Origin: Pomphorhynchus laevis
Taxonomy: Eukaryota; Acanthocephala; Palaeacanthocephala; Echinorhynchida; Pomphorhynchidae
Direction: 5' to 3'
DNA length: 64,000 nt
Assembly (NCBI GenBank): GCA_012934845.2
Contig: WNNJ02000829.1
Span: 1-64,000, forward strand
Below the pieces are notes generated by a model. That model was not told the origin of the DNA. It made no database searches and saw only the letters and a list, made by a program, of their open reading frames with translations. Shown here one piece after another: positions 34,116-46,674 of the stretch. The number at the start of each line of letters is the position of its first letter. The first letter of the stretch is position 1. Both the position numbers and the translations under genes were made by a program.

Positions 34116-34183
34116 TGTACTGATATTTATATGTTATGTTTTCAGATGTTCGCATAAAGCCTTTTGTTGTTCGCCTCTGTTCA
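34116..34183 (+). repeat. 3' LTR of fossil A
   Basis: The 68-bp copy is followed at once by the GGCGC target duplication (34184-34188). Confidence 0.85.
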
Positions 34184-34960
34184 GGCGCGAACTATTTAAT
34201 GTCGTCCAAAAGGTTTCCAAAACGATATAAATTATTAAGGCTCGAATTTCGCCCATAAGCATATTCGTACAAATAAATATCCATCCGTCTTTTATTTTTT
34301 GCCCTTTTCTCTATAAAATGTTTAAATCGACGCTATTGTGACTCAATTCGCTGAGTATATCATCCTAGAAATTTAGAATAATATGTACACATGCTAGTGA
34401 ATCATTGATACCTGATATTAGATCCATCAAATTGGATCCATATTCGTTCAAATAAAATTACTGATTAAGTATAATTAAATATAATATATTACTGATAAAT
34501 GTAATTACTGATAATTCTATGGTAAAATTAGAGTATGGGGAAAAGAGAATGCGGGGATTGAGAATGAAGAGACGGGAAGGGGAAGAGGGAAAGTGGGAAA
34601 TGGGGAAGGGGAAAGAGAAGGGGAAGGGAGAAAGAATGGAAGATGAAAAGGGGGAGAAAGGAAGAGATGTGAATGGGGGAATGAAGGAAATGAAATGAAT
34701 GGCGGAAAGTGGAAAGATCAGGAATGCTATGGAAGGTGAAAATAAACTTATTGATTAAGGTAGTGTAATTCACATCGATTTTTGGAAAGGTTATATTAAA
34801 TTAGGATATTTCGGTTACAACCACTTAACTGTTAACTATTCACAATTTTTTTGTGCATACAACCTCAAATATCAACGATTCATTAGCGTGGGTGCATATT
34901 ATCACGTTAAAAAAATTTTGGTTTCTAATAAACATACAAGATCTAATATACAAGAAGAAA

Positions 34961-34998
34961 ATTTATAAGTGTTCGAGCAAATTACATTGTTGATTAAA
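34961..34998 (+). repeat. Short fragment related to the foldback family at 50662 and 58696
   Basis: GAAAATTTATAAGTGTTC followed by GAGCAAATTACATTG matches about 58719-58755 and the right arm at 50815-50845. It lies in the LINE-D 5' untranslated region. Confidence 0.5.
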
Positions 34999-35023
34999 GT
35001 TACTTACAATACTTGGTGTTACG

Positions 35024-35125
35024 ATTACTTCAACACTATATTACTACGATTACTACGATTTCAACGTTTACAACGATTACAACGATTACATCGATTACAA
35101 CGATTACTTTAACGATTACTTCAAC
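35024..35125 (+). repeat. 9-bp microsatellite-like repeat in the LINE-D 5' region
   Basis: About ten diverged copies of ACGATTACA (with variants ACGATTTCA and TCGATTACA) lie in a row. It may be promoter-proximal in the LINE 5' untranslated region. Confidence 0.75.
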
Positions 35126-35207
35126 GGAAGTATATCTTTATTGGAACAATATTTCTATATTGGAAGAAAATCATATAAATACACAATAACCATATACAAT
35201 TACAATT

Positions 35208-36335
35208 ATGGGCAGACGTAAGGGAAACGACATTCCTGAATTCATATCAAGACAAGTAGGATGTGATGGTGATGGCTGCAATGTCTGGACTACAGTAACT
35301 GTACCACATAAAGATGCTGATACATTGAGTAGAAGAAAATTTATATGTGGTTTTTGTACTGCGTCAATCGTATTTTGTAGTTCATTGACATCAGCAAAGG
35401 ACAATGCTCATTTTAACTTAAGACACGTAGATTTCAAGAACAAATTATTGACAAAGAATCTAGCATATACCAGAGCAAAATCACTACTCCGATGTCGTTA
35501 CATGTCAATTCAAATAAGGAACCAGACGTAATAGATGCCTTCAAGTTCGACTCGCATTTGGACACGAGGACATAAACATTCACGGACGGTGTGTAAACAA
35601 AGAAGAAATATCAATGACAGCACTGTGATGGCAAACGACAAGGATAACGTTACACCTGAGAATATTCCTAAATGGCCTTCACCTGTATCTGACATATTCG
35701 CGGAACACAGTCGTAAGAACCACAATATATTGATTTCTACTCCTGTTCGACCAAAGAATGTATTGAAGCAGCCTTTAAGTAGAACGCAGACAAGAGACGA
35801 TGATAGAGTGTGCAATGATGTGGCAGTCGGAAATGAAAATGAACTGAAATCCAAGGATTTGACAGATAAGACATTTGTTGAAATTATCAATATTAGGAAT
35901 CGTGCTAGAAACAGAAATAATTGCGTAATTTTTGCTAACATCATTGAATCTTCTGTAGACAACGTTCAGACCTGTGTGCATGATGACGTAGTTTCTATTC
36001 GTAAGGTCTTTTCGGATATATTCGTTCAGGGTGAAGAGGATATTGCGCATAGTCTCAATGTCAAAAGCTTATTTCGTCTTGGTAAAAAAGCACAATATAA
36101 ACCACGATTACTTAAAGTAGTATTTGATTCTGCAGATAATCCAAGAGCAGTTTTAGCTAGAGGTTATCGCTTGAAAGGTAAGACGACAAAAAATTTTAAA
36201 GATCTCTCGGTTGAGGAAATATTGTTGCTTAATAATGCTCGTGCTAATCTAGCATTTAGAAGATCGAATGGAGAGACTGATATAATGATAAGAAATTTTC
36301 GAGTAGTTCGTCGGCGACCATTCGTGCGTTGGTGA
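35208..36335 (+). pseudogene. LINE-D ORF1 (zinc finger plus nucleic-acid-binding domain)
   Basis: One frame runs from the ATG at 35208 to the TGA at 36335, but is cut by two consecutive stop codons at 35529-35534, after which an ATG follows at once in the same frame. The first part (107 codons) has a PHD-like cysteine pattern (CDGDGCNVW, then FICGFC). The second part (267 codons) ends with SLFRLGKKAQYKPRLLKVVF and DIMIRNFRVVRRR, the conserved C-terminal block of CR1 ORF1 proteins. ORF1 binds element RNA. The double stop is either damage or a real split into two small ORFs; sister copies would tell. Confidence 0.75.
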
Positions 36336-39249
36336 GTTTGGAGAGTTCTTCGAGGGATTCCATTTTACAATTAGGAAATCTAGCGCGCATTGATATCACA
36401 TCCAACATTACTACTCAATTACCCTCTGCTTCTGGTATTAGTGTCGCCTATACTAATTTAAGGAGTATTTTACCAAAATTTGATGAACTTAAGGCATGGG
36501 TCATCTTAAATAAACCAGCGATCCTGGCTCTCACTGAAACATGGCTGCATCGTGATATCCCCGATGGTTTAATTGCTATTATGGGATATAATTGGGTGAG
36601 AGCTGATAGAGAGAGTCTCGGAAGGGTGGAGGTGTTGCGCTATATATTACGACATCCTTAAACATTACTTCCACTCGTAATTTTAAAAATGAACTAAGCA
36701 CGTGTGAGTTTCTCTCAGTCATTGTTTCACACTTCGGAGATCCCTTAGGTATTGCCGTGTGCTACAGGTCGCCGCAATCATCCGTATTGAGTCATGAATT
36801 CTCTACACTAATTAGTCACTGTTCTGAGCTTGAAGAATATCTACTAGTTGGCGATTTTAATATACCCTCAGCTGGTCACATCGGGAATTATGTTTTGGAT
36901 AGTAGTTCTTCCAAGTCAGATGTGGATTTGTGGAATTTTCTTACAAATGATCTCATGTTAGAGCAACATGTGCAGTCGCCCACCAGATTCGCGCAAAACC
37001 AGGAATCTTGTCTAGATTTGGTATTTTCCAAATTAATTACAAGTGTGGGTAATATGAGCTATCAGAGTCCTATTGGATTGAGCGATCATTGCATGATCTT
37101 ATTCAATTATTTTTCTAGGTGTATGATCCCAAAACTGGAAAATTTGATAGTGTCGAAAAGATCTTGGCAACAAATTGATGAAGACTCATTACGAGAGGCG
37201 GCACTAAGAACATCATTCAACTGTGCTAGTGAAGACATTGAGGTAAGGTGGCATGTTATTGAATCAGGTTTAGTAGCTCTTGCAGATAAGTTTGCACCAC
37301 TCCGTAGAGTACCAAGTAAAGCTAAATACCCTCCTTGCTTTGACACTGAATTGCGATATGCTCTCAAACATAGGAATCGTCTATTTGAACTAAGCCGTCA
37401 TCAGAATAATTTTAAAAAGCGGTATACAATGTTCCAAAATTTCGTAAATCGCTTTAAGATTACAAAAAGGCAAAGTTTTGAAGATCAATTAGCTTTACAA
37501 ATTGATACAGAACCAAAAAAATTTGGGCTTATGTGAAAGGATCCAGAGCTCTGCTACCAGCTATTTCATCTTTAAGAGACGGTAACACTCGAGTGACATC
37601 GCCAGACAGCATGCCAGAATTGTTTGCATCCGCTTTTGAGCTGACACAAGATGCTTTCTCTAGCATATGTGGAAATGCAGCATCACAACAGGTAGAAATT
37701 GGTTCTCCAGTTTTAACGATAACAGCACATGAGGTTTTTGTTGAATTGGCTAGGTTATCTAGATCATCAGCGGCAGGCCCCGATGATATTCACCCCCAAC
37801 TTCTTAAGTTACTTGCTCCTGTTCTGGCTGAGCCATTAGCCTCCATATTTGAGCTGAGCTTGCGCATTTCGAAGTTACCTGCTGCCTGGAAAAAAGCGAT
37901 TGTAGTACCAATTTATAAAAATGGTGAAAAAGATGATCCGAATAACTATAGGGCAATAAGTCTAACTAGTGTTGTATGCAAAGTGATTGAGCGCATACTA
38001 AACAGACGCATATATGATCATTTGCGTTCGCTGAGAATTCTCAATAATGCAGAGCATGGATTTCGCCCTCGACGTTCATGTCTTACAAACTTATTACATG
38101 CTCGTGAAGATTGGGTTGGACATGTTGCTAACGGGTACTGTATCGACGTAATATTTCTTGACTTTAGTCGGGCTTTTGATAGGGTGCCCCACAAAATGCT
38201 AATTTCCACTCTTGAGTCTTATAAAGTCAATCGCTCCATTATAAGCTGGATTCAAGATTTTCTTAAAGATACATCCTTTGCTATTCGTATAGGTCAATGC
38301 CTATCGTCTTATCGTCCTATCACCTCAGGAGTACCACAGGGATCAGTCTTAGGACCTTTGTTGTTTAACATATTTATAAATCAGCTACTAGATTTAATTG
38401 AGGATTGTAGTGTTTTAGCTTTTGCCGACGATGTAAAGGTATGGAAATTGATTAAAACCAACAAGGATCAAAATGACTTTCAAAATTTCCTAAACATTGT
38501 TTATCGATGGTCTTTAAACACTGGAATTTCATTGAATATTAAAAAGTGTGCACATATGAGATTAGGTCATAGCAATGTGAGTCAAGAATATTTTATCGGC
38601 GATGAGTTTGTTGTTTCCACGCAGTCCATTCTGGATCTTGGTATAATTGTTCAAAACAATCTGAAAACACGTGATAACACTGATAGGATTTGTAACGCAG
38701 CAAGAAGAATGACCTATATTGTCAAAAATTGCTTTAAAGATTTATCTCCCGTTTGTGTTGTGCGTTTATATAATGCTCTTATAAGACCGATATTAGAATA
38801 TGTGTCGCCAGTAGTCTTTCCGTGTACGCGTACAGAACTTGATCAATTAGAGCGCATACTTCGACGGTTTACGAAATTATGTCCTCAGGTACGATCTCTT
38901 CCCTATGAGGCACGAATAAAAAGTTCGAATATGCCGACAGTGCGTGAAAGGTTCCTTCTTTTCGACCTTCTAGCTGTATCGACTAGTTAATAAAGATGAA
39001 AATTTTCCAGCAAATAGAGTTGAACTCAATGAACGGGATGGACGTAGAGGGCACTCGAAAGTACTAGTAGTACATGAGCACGGAAAATACCCTCGTCATT
39101 TCCGACTGTCTCATCGAGCGGTGAATATTTGGAATCGTCTTCCAGTTGATGTCGTTGCGGTGCATACAATCAATGAATTTAAATCCAATATAAAGAACTG
39201 GATTCGAAATGAGAACGAATGGTGGTTGCTGCAGTACCCATGGTTCTGA
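36330..39249 (+). pseudogene. LINE-D ORF2: endonuclease and reverse transcriptase
   Basis: ORF2 follows ORF1 with a few bases overlap. The apurinic-type endonuclease (about 36430-37120) shows YTNLRSILPKFDEL, ALTETWL, LLVGDFNIPS and PIGLSDHCMI. The RT (37533-38990) shows SSAAGPDDIHPQLLKLL, NNYRAISLTSVVCKVIE, motif A VIFLDFSRAFDRVPH, motif B SGVPQGSVLGPLLFNIFIN and catalytic box LAFADDVKVW. The C-terminal end (about 38980-39249) shows HFRLSHRAVNIWNRLP, the closing block of CR1/Jockey-type ORF2. Frame changes lie near 36615, near the A run at 37512-37518, and near 38978; the RT core of 485 codons is open. The protein nicks DNA and copies the RNA in place. Confidence 0.88.
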
Positions 39250-40527
39250 TATATATACTGAACGATTTTTTTTATTTTTTTTGTATTTATTTGTTTTTTA
39301 TGTGAGCGGTCAAAACAGCCTTATGGCTATGACCTGTATTAATAATAATATTATTATTCTAAATTTCTAGGATGATATATTCATCCATTATATTTTGCCA
39401 TTTCATCCATATCATGTGTTTATGGACGCATTGAGACTATTTGTTGTGTATGACATCTTAGAAATTAGAAATAAGATATGTGTTCCCAATACATCTTAGT
39501 CCCAATTATAAATAAGGAAATCTTAATTCTATGGTAAAATTAGAGTATAGGGAAAAGAGAATGCGGGGATTGGGAATGAAGAGACGGGAAGGAGAAGAGG
39601 GAAAGTGGGAAATGGGGAAGGGGAAAGAGAAGGGGAAGGGAGAAAGAATGGAAGATGAAAAGGAGGAGAAAGGAAGAGATGTGGATGGGGGAATGAAGGA
39701 AATGAAATGAATGGCGAAAAGTGGAAAGATCAGGAGTGCTATGGAAGGTGAAAATAAACTTATTGATTAAGGTAGTGTAATTCACATCGATTTTTGGAAA
39801 GGTTATATTAAATTAGGATATTTCGGTTACAACCATTTAACTGTTAACTATTCACAATTTTTTTGTGCATACAACCTCAAATATCAACGATTCATTAGCA
39901 TGAATACACATTATTCTAAATTTCTAGGATGATATATTCAGCGAATTAAGTCACGATAGCGTCTATTAAAACATTTTATATAGGAAAGGGCAAAAGATAA
40001 AAGATGGATGAACCTTTATTTGAGGGAATATGCTTGGAGTCGAAATTCGAGCCTTGAAAATTTACATCATTTTGGCAACTTTCAGACTACAGTAAAGAGT
40101 GATTTTAAGTAAAAACATTTTACCAAAATGATTTAGTCATTGCTATGGTGAAAACCTAAATTGAACAAATAATCTTTAATTGAACATTATATTTATCATC
40201 ATCTGGTTGCTGAATTCATCTAAAATTTTGATAGTAGGTTGAATTCACTAATTCAAATAATATGAAAAAATCAGTGTCCATAATTGAAAAATTTAAGAAA
40301 ACATGTTTTTATCTCAAGAAATAATTTTTATAACAAGATTTTTTACTAACTTTTACTTGATATACTTTTTATATCTTATAAACAATTGTCTATTAATGAG
40401 ATATTTAACGTTTCAAGTCGTAATATGCTCTACAAATTTTATTTTTAAATTTTTATTAAAAATTCAAAAATTTAATATCTTGAAATATGATTATCTGTGG
40501 TTAAAAACCGATTTGCACGTATGTATC

Positions 40528-40648
40528 TGTCGTAATCTAGTAAATCGAGTAGACGTAAATAGGGTTTTTATCCAACAGATCTACAATAAATAGTTAGTAA
40601 ACAATTATAAGTAGTTGATAAAATTCTTTTATGTGAAGTATCACGACA
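40528..40648 (-). repeat. 3' LTR of fossil B
   Basis: This copy is 121 bp and begins (minus strand) TGTCGTGATAC and ends GATTACGACA. It is about 29 bp longer than the 5' copy, in its first third. Confidence 0.75.
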
Positions 40649-42760
40649 CTTTCCTCTTCTATAGGAAATAATCATCCAGGTACTTTGGTCTACTTTTAAC
40701 ACGAGACTCTCGGCCATCTGGTTTAATATAGGCATTTTTGACGGACGACTCATTATTTGGATTTATTTCAGACAAATTTTAAGCGCTTTGATTCAATTCA
40801 TTATTGTCAATAGGATTGGCGGGGCCATCGCTGCATAATTCTTTAAACTGTGAAGCATATTCGACAGGTTGATTTTGTTCTCGCGTGTTCTTATCCGCTT
40901 CTGGAAATCGATCAATCTTTCGTACCGAAACATTTAATTCCTGAGTATCATCACTCACCGTGGCATAATTTCCATTTGTCCCGACCAGTTTTACCTGTCG
41001 AAAAGATATGTTCTTCCACGATGGCTCTTTAGCGAGAAGGACTGTATTTCCACTTTTCATCCATGACGGTAAGATATCATGATTAAAGGAATTGTGCTTG
41101 TGGCTAAACATTCGTTCGTGAGGCGAGTATCGTGCGCGGTGCAAGGAGTGTTCTAATGGAGACGATAATACCGATGAAATCACTGATTCCCATTGTTTCG
41201 GCGATTCCCATCAGATTTAAACTTCAATTGTATCGGCTTCCGAATGATTCAGACATAGCACTCCGCTTGTCTATTCCCACGTAGATTGTACGGTGTTGAT
41301 CGACTATAGGCTACACCTGTTGATGACAGATAATCTTGGAATTATTTGGATTGGAAGCATGATCCTTGGTACGAATGTATTTTAGCAGGACAACCGAATA
41401 TACCAAAAATTTGCTTAAAACAAATGATAACCGTCGATGACGAACAATCTGAATATGGAATCGCGAATGGGAAGCGTAAGTATTCGTCCACTACGCATAG
41501 TAAATACCGATTGCGGGTCGTCGATTGCAAAGGACCTTTAAAATCTATATTCAGCCGTTCGAATGTCTGAGTTGCAGTTATTACATAGGAGTGTTTCGGA
41601 TTACAAAATCGTGGTTTCAATTCGGAACATGTTTTGTATTGCTCAATAATATTGACGACATCAGTCTTATCGAATGGAAGATCGTGTTGCTTAGCATAAT
41701 GCATCATCCGTGTAATTTCCGGATGGCATAACGAAGTGTGTATCTTTTGTAGATCCGCTATTCGTTTATAACTAGTGTAAGCACATGTCATTCTGGACAT
41801 GGCGTCAGCAACTGTGTTGTTTGATCTCAGACGATACTGGATGTCATTGATACGGAGCTAGTTCTAAGCCCATCTAGCGACTTTGCCATTTTTTATTTTG
41901 TTCGTATTGTCTCGTTTAAACATGTAGTTTACTGATCTCTAATCGGTGATTATCGTGAAATGTCGTCCAAGCAAGAAATGTCGCCAATGCTTATGACATT
42001 GACGATTGCTTAAACTTCCTTTTCTATGATTGGTTGTCGTAGTCCAGTCTTTGGCAACGCTTGAGAGAAAAATGCGATCGTATTATCGTTTTGAAAGAGA
42101 ACCGCACCAATTGCAGAATACGACGCATCAGTTTCAAGGATAAGTGGCTTTACAGATGTAAATGCAGATAATGTAGCGGTCGCTATCTCCTTCTTGAATG
42201 CTTAAATTACTCTTATTATTTCTAAAGAAGGGGGCAAGATTCACATTTTAATAATGGCTGTATCTTTGGCGAAAATGATTGAATCCACTTTGAGTAGTAT
42301 GCTAGTAGGCCCAGAAACCTATGCATCGATTTGTTATCTTCTGGGATGGGATGATTCATTAAAAGCTTTATGCGTTCAAGATATGGTTTCAGGGTACCAT
42401 GATATATTTGATATCCCAGAAAATTCAACTCGTATTTCTTGTATGCAGTATTTTCGTCATCTAACTTTAAGTTTATCTTAGTAGCTACTTCGCAGAATTT
42501 TTGATATCTATTGTCGTGATCTTCATCCGTCTTACCGCAAATTATTATATCGTCGAGATACGCGTATACTCCACTTAGTTGATTCTCAGAAATGATGTTA
42601 TTCATTAGTCGTTAAAAAACGGATATCACATTGGTCAATCCAAATCCACAAGCTTCAAAAGCTGTGTACGAATTGTCTTCAATTAACGGAATCTGATAAT
42701 ATGATTTTGACAAGTCGACTGTTGTAAAATCTGAATTACACGCAATCTTCGTTATCAAAT

Positions 42761-42847
42761 TGTCATGATCAATAGTTTTGTTGTCTTATTATCTTGTTAT
42801 GTTTTAGATATTGTCGAATAAAGCCTTTATCGGTTCTATCTACAACA
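42761..42847 (+). repeat. 5' LTR of fossil C
   Basis: The 87-bp copy contains AATAAA (42817-42822). Confidence 0.88.
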
Positions 42848-42848
42848 G

Positions 42849-42863
42849 TTTATTCGACAATAT
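42849..42863 (+). promoter_or_regulatory. Primer-binding-site position of fossil C, complementary to its own LTR
   Basis: TTTATTCGACAATAT starts two bases after the LTR and is a perfect 15-bp complement of 42808-42822 in the LTR (ATATTGTCGAATAAA). The arrangement equals that of fossil A with a different sequence. Confidence 0.65.
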
Positions 42864-45800
42864 TTGATGGGGCCGTTTTTGATGGAAAAATTACTTGATC
42901 CTTCAACTTACAACATCGATCCTGAAGTTAGCACTGCATCAGATGAGTGGAAAGGGTCAATGGGTCTGACGCATTGCTGACTCGGATGAGTCAGCACTGC
43001 GTCAGACCCATTGGAAACGACGATTTGACAGCTTCATTAGCCTGCAAACGGATATATCAGACGAATCAAAACTTTGTCTACTCGTCAACCTAATTTCGAC
43101 GCGACTCTTCGGTTTGATTAAAGATTGCACATCCTTTAATGACGCCATGACTGCTCTATATTCTGCATTCTAAAGACCAGTTAATGTATTATTCGCACGT
43201 TTTCAGTTACATACTTGTCATCAAGAACCCAAAATGAACCTAGATCAATACCTAAGTATACTGAATGACCTTACTTCTCAATGTGACTTCAAGGACGTAG
43301 ACGCTATATCTAATCGAAAAGTCCACATTACAGATACATTCATTTAAGGCATCCACATCAGCTATATTAGACAACGGTTACTCGAATCCCGTGTTACTGA
43401 TCTGGAAGATCTGATAACAATTGCAAAGTCGTTAGAAGCAGCTCATAAAGAAGCGGCAATATTTTGTTAAGCGGAGTCACCAAATCTTGCGACAATAGAT
43501 GTTGACAATGATCATGTCGAAGAATCGGAGAACTATAAAGTTACTGGCGCAATGCGAGCAAATGGAAACAAAGAAACTAATGTGCCTGGTAAATGATGTT
43601 ACTTTTGCGGAAGGGCACTTCATTCTAGAACAAATTGTCCAGCTCGAAATGCAACTTGCCGATCATGTGGTAAACTTAGCCATTTTTCATCAGTGTGTCG
43701 CTCGAACAAGCAAACTAGTTCGAGTACCTCAGCAGCCCTATACCATGTATCAACTAATCCTAACAAACCGAGTACAACGGTTTACAATGTCAAAATCGCT
43801 GGTATACCATTCAAGTCATTGATGGACACGGGTAGCACTAACAATTTTATCGACATGAACGTCGTAAAGCAGCTTCGTATCAAAACCACATCTTGCAATA
43901 AGCATGTTCAAATGGCGTCCTCTACGCATTTCACCGTTGTTCGCCGTCAGTGTATTATATCATTCGAGTTGATGGACAGGATGTACGAAAATTGACGTAT
44001 CCTCGTACTACCTCAATTGTGTGCGCCGATCATCCTGGGACAGGAATTTTTCGACTACCATCAGTATGTTACATTCTCTTTCAAAGGTGACCATCCTGGA
44101 TTAACACTTGCATCGCTTCGATCAGCACATGAGATAAATCTCGAACCAATAACGTTGTTCCCTGGAATAGATCGAAACATACGCCCAATCTCTAGTAAAT
44201 CTCGTCGGCAAACGGAATCGAATTCGTAATTTATAAAAGCTGAAATTCAAAAGCTTCTTGCACAGAATATCATCGAAAAAATCGATCGCCATGGAGAGCT
44301 CAGGTACTGGTCGTGTCTGGTTCTGGAAAGAAACAGCGCATGATTGTAGATTATTCATGTACTGTTAATCGGTACACATTACTGGATGCTTACCCCTTTC
44401 CCCTAATCGATAATTTAATTTCTCAAATAGCATCATATTCTGTGTTTACAACTGTAGACCTTTCTCAGGCCTACTATCAAATCCCTTTGCTGGAAAGCGA
44501 TCGACCGTTCACTGCTTTCGAGGCAGATGGAAATCTTTATCAATATAAACGAATTTCATTTGGATTGACCAACGCAGTGTCCGTCTTTCAACGTATCATG
44601 AATCAGATTATCAACGACAATGGTCTCGTCGGAGTTTTCGCTTATTTGGATGATATTATAATTTGCGGCCAAGATTTTAACGAACACGATGAAAGATATA
44701 TAACGGTTTTGCGAAGTCGCTAAGAATGTCAATCTTACTTTGGCTAAGGAGAAAACAAGATATAGACAAAAAGAAATGGATTTTTGGGATACAGATTGTC
44801 TAACGGCTCTGTAAAACCAGATCCTAATCGTGTTAAACAATTACTTGATTATCCGGTACCTAGAGACAGGAAGGAAATGCAACGACTATTAGGTCTCTTA
44901 GCCTACTACTCCAAATGGATATCTTCATTCTCTAACAAAATAAGGATATTACTTGACTGTGATTCATTCCCTTTGACCGTTGAATCGATCGAAGTTATTG
45001 AAGATCTTAAAGAAGAAATTGCAAAAGCCACATTGTTTTCATACAAAGCACATTTACCGTTGACAATAGAAACGGACGCTTCATATACTTCAATAGGAGC
45101 TGTTTTAAGTCAGGAAACGAGACCAGTAGCTTTCTATTCACAGACTACCGAAAACAATGTTACATCAATCCAGTGTGGAGAAAGAGGCTTTGGCGATTGT
45201 CAGCTCTGCTAAGTACTGGAAGCACTACCTTCTTGGCAAACCCTTCAAAATAATCACTGATCAGAGGTCAGTCAGTTTTATGTTCGACAGAACTCATACC
45301 AACAAGATAAAAAATGATAAGGTAACTCGTTGGCGGTTGGAATTAGCACCTTATCAATACGAGATACAGTACCGAGCTGGAAGCAATAATAAGGCAGCTG
45401 ACGCTATGTCGCGAATATCTTATGTGTGTTCGCATCAAGGATCTCTCCGTGAGATCAATCAAATTCATGTCTCCTTATGTCATCTTGGAATTACTCGTAT
45501 GTTGCATTATATCAAACAATACAATCTACCCTATAATAAGTCAGACGTCGTTAAAGTAACTAGCGGATGCCGTATTTGCGCCTAGGAAAAACCGCAATTC
45601 TGTAAACATACTATGGGTCATGCTATCAACGCAACACAGCCGTTTGAGCGTCTTAACATTGATTTTAAACGTCCTTTGGAATCTACTACCAGAAATCGAT
45701 ATCTACTATGTATCGTCGACGAATTTTCTCGCTTCCCATTCGCGATTCCTTGCTCCGATTGCTGTTCATCCTCGGTAATATCGGTTTTGCGTCAAGTTTT

Positions 45801-46585
45801 CAGTATTTTTGGACGTCCAGGTAGAATACACTCCGACCAAGGTTCATGTTTCCAATCACGAGAATTTCGCAACTTTTTAACTTCACAATGTGTGCCATCA
45901 AGTAGGAACACTCCTTATAACCCCAGAGGAAATGGGCAGGCGGAGAGGTTTGTGTGCATTATTTGAAAGACAGTCAAACTTGCTCTAAGGTCGAGAAACC
46001 GTCCATTAAAACATTGGGAATCTGTCCTCCCTTCTGTTCTAGCGTCCATGCGAACTTTGTTGTGCACTAGTACCGGAGAAACACCACACAATCGCATATT
46101 TCTCTACCCCAGAAATTCAAAAAATTCGTCGATTCCGCCTTCTTGGCTACAAAATAACCAAACATTTTTGCTCAGAGATGAACGAGCTTGTAAAAATGAG
46201 CTACCGTTTCAAGAAGTGAAAATGCTACAGTCCAACGGACAATATACTTTAGTTCGAGATGAAAAAATGGCACGAATCGACTATATCTGTTCGAAAACTA
46301 GCAAAGGTTCTCCAAGGCGATGATCGAATACGAGACTTTATCGATTCCGACTGTCAATGATCAATCTATATCTCAAAAGCTAACTAAAAGCGAATCCAGA
46401 AATACAGATGCCTATACTCCGTATTTGACAAATAAATATCTTCCGACATCAGCCCAAACTATCAAACAAAGAATGCGAGCAATATTTCAATCACGAGTCA
46501 AAGTGAACCTCTCAGATCAATGCGAAACGAACGGAGAAGAAGAAAACCACCTTATCTCGACGATTATATTTGCTCAGGGAAGGAA

Positions 46586-46674
46586 TGTAATGATCAATAG
46601 TTTTGTTATGTCTTATTATCTTGTTATGTTTTAGATATTGTCGAATAAAGCCTTTATCGGTTCTATCTACAACA
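46586..46674 (+). repeat. 3' LTR of fossil C
   Basis: The 89-bp copy is followed directly by the CAAAT target duplication. Confidence 0.88.

Larger units (their letters stand above)
28213..34183 (+). mobile_element. Ty3/gypsy-type LTR retrotransposon fossil A (contains a hAT insertion)
   Basis: Bounded by 66- and 68-bp LTRs that start TGTACTGATA and end TTCA, with a 5-bp target duplication GGCGC at 28208-28212 and 34184-34188. Without the hAT insertion it is about 3.8 kb. Parts in order: gag-like region (about 28.3-28.9 kb), two CCHC zinc knuckles (near 28.97-29.07 kb), aspartic protease with a DSGSS motif (near 29.18 kb), reverse transcriptase with YLDD (about 29.6-30.3 kb), RNase H (on both sides of the hAT element), and integrase (about 33.0-34.0 kb). 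The order protease-RT-RNase H-integrase marks Ty3/gypsy. It is broken: apart from the hAT insertion there are a few breaks (about three to five). The similar LTRs and the exact target duplication suggest a fairly young copy. Confidence 0.9.
27618..34410 (+). repeat. Repeat X, copy 2, split by LTR element A
   Basis: X sequence runs from about 27618 (TATGGCATTATTGTACATTG) to 28212, is interrupted by the LTR element A (28213-34183), and continues from 34189 to about 34410 (CTCGAATTTCGCCCATAAGC, ATCATCCTAGAAATTTAG). The two parts are collinear with the inverted copy at 40527-39524. X totals about 1.1 kb in its longest copy. It does not encode a recognisable protein; its class is unknown (possibly a large nonautonomous element or an LTR). 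Confidence 0.75.
34902..39354 (+). mobile_element. LINE-D: nearly complete CR1-like LINE
   Basis: The insertion boundaries are set by interruption of repeat X, giving about 4.45 kb. It has a 5' untranslated region (34902-35207), an ORF1 (35208-36335), an ORF2 with endonuclease and RT (about 36330-39249) and a 3' AATAAT-type microsatellite tail (39340-39357). CR1-group elements typically have such microsatellite tails. Few lesions are seen: a double in-frame stop in ORF1 and three frame changes in ORF2. A 5' full-length, lightly damaged LINE is rare among the copies in this window, which suggests relative youth. Confidence 0.85.
34513..39384 (-). repeat. Repeat X, copy 4 (tail part), split by LINE-D
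   Basis: The stretch 34513-34901 matches 39524-39905 at about 95 percent or more. It starts AATTCTATGGTAAAATTAGA and includes about 150 bases of almost pure purine (GGGGAAAGAGAAGGGGAAGG type). At 39352-39384 the X sequence that should follow (TTCTAAATTTCTAGGATGAT) resumes, after LINE-D. LINE-D therefore inserted into this copy. In X orientation this is the minus strand. An antisense 81-codon frame exists in both copies but is low complexity. Confidence 0.75.
42761..46674 (+). mobile_element. Ty3/gypsy-type LTR retrotransposon fossil C, nested in B
   Basis: Bounded by LTRs of 87 bp (42761-42847) and 89 bp (46586-46674) that start TGT and end ACAACA, with the 5-bp target duplication CAAAT at 42756-42760 and 46675-46679. 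It is 3.9 kb long. Parts in order: gag-like region (about 42.95-43.5 kb), zinc knuckles (about 43.6-43.7 kb), protease with a DTGST motif (near 43.83 kb), reverse transcriptase with YLDD (about 44.3-44.8 kb), RNase H (about 45.0-45.4 kb), integrase (about 45.45-46.3 kb). It lies inside the RT region of fossil B in the opposite direction. It is broken, with roughly ten breaks; the LTRs differ at one base and one 2-bp length change. Confidence 0.9.

Noticed and set aside
34528-39785. Antisense 81-codon ORF preserved in both X tail copies
   Set aside because: It reads through the purine tract, is low complexity, and its preservation follows from the high identity of the two repeats.
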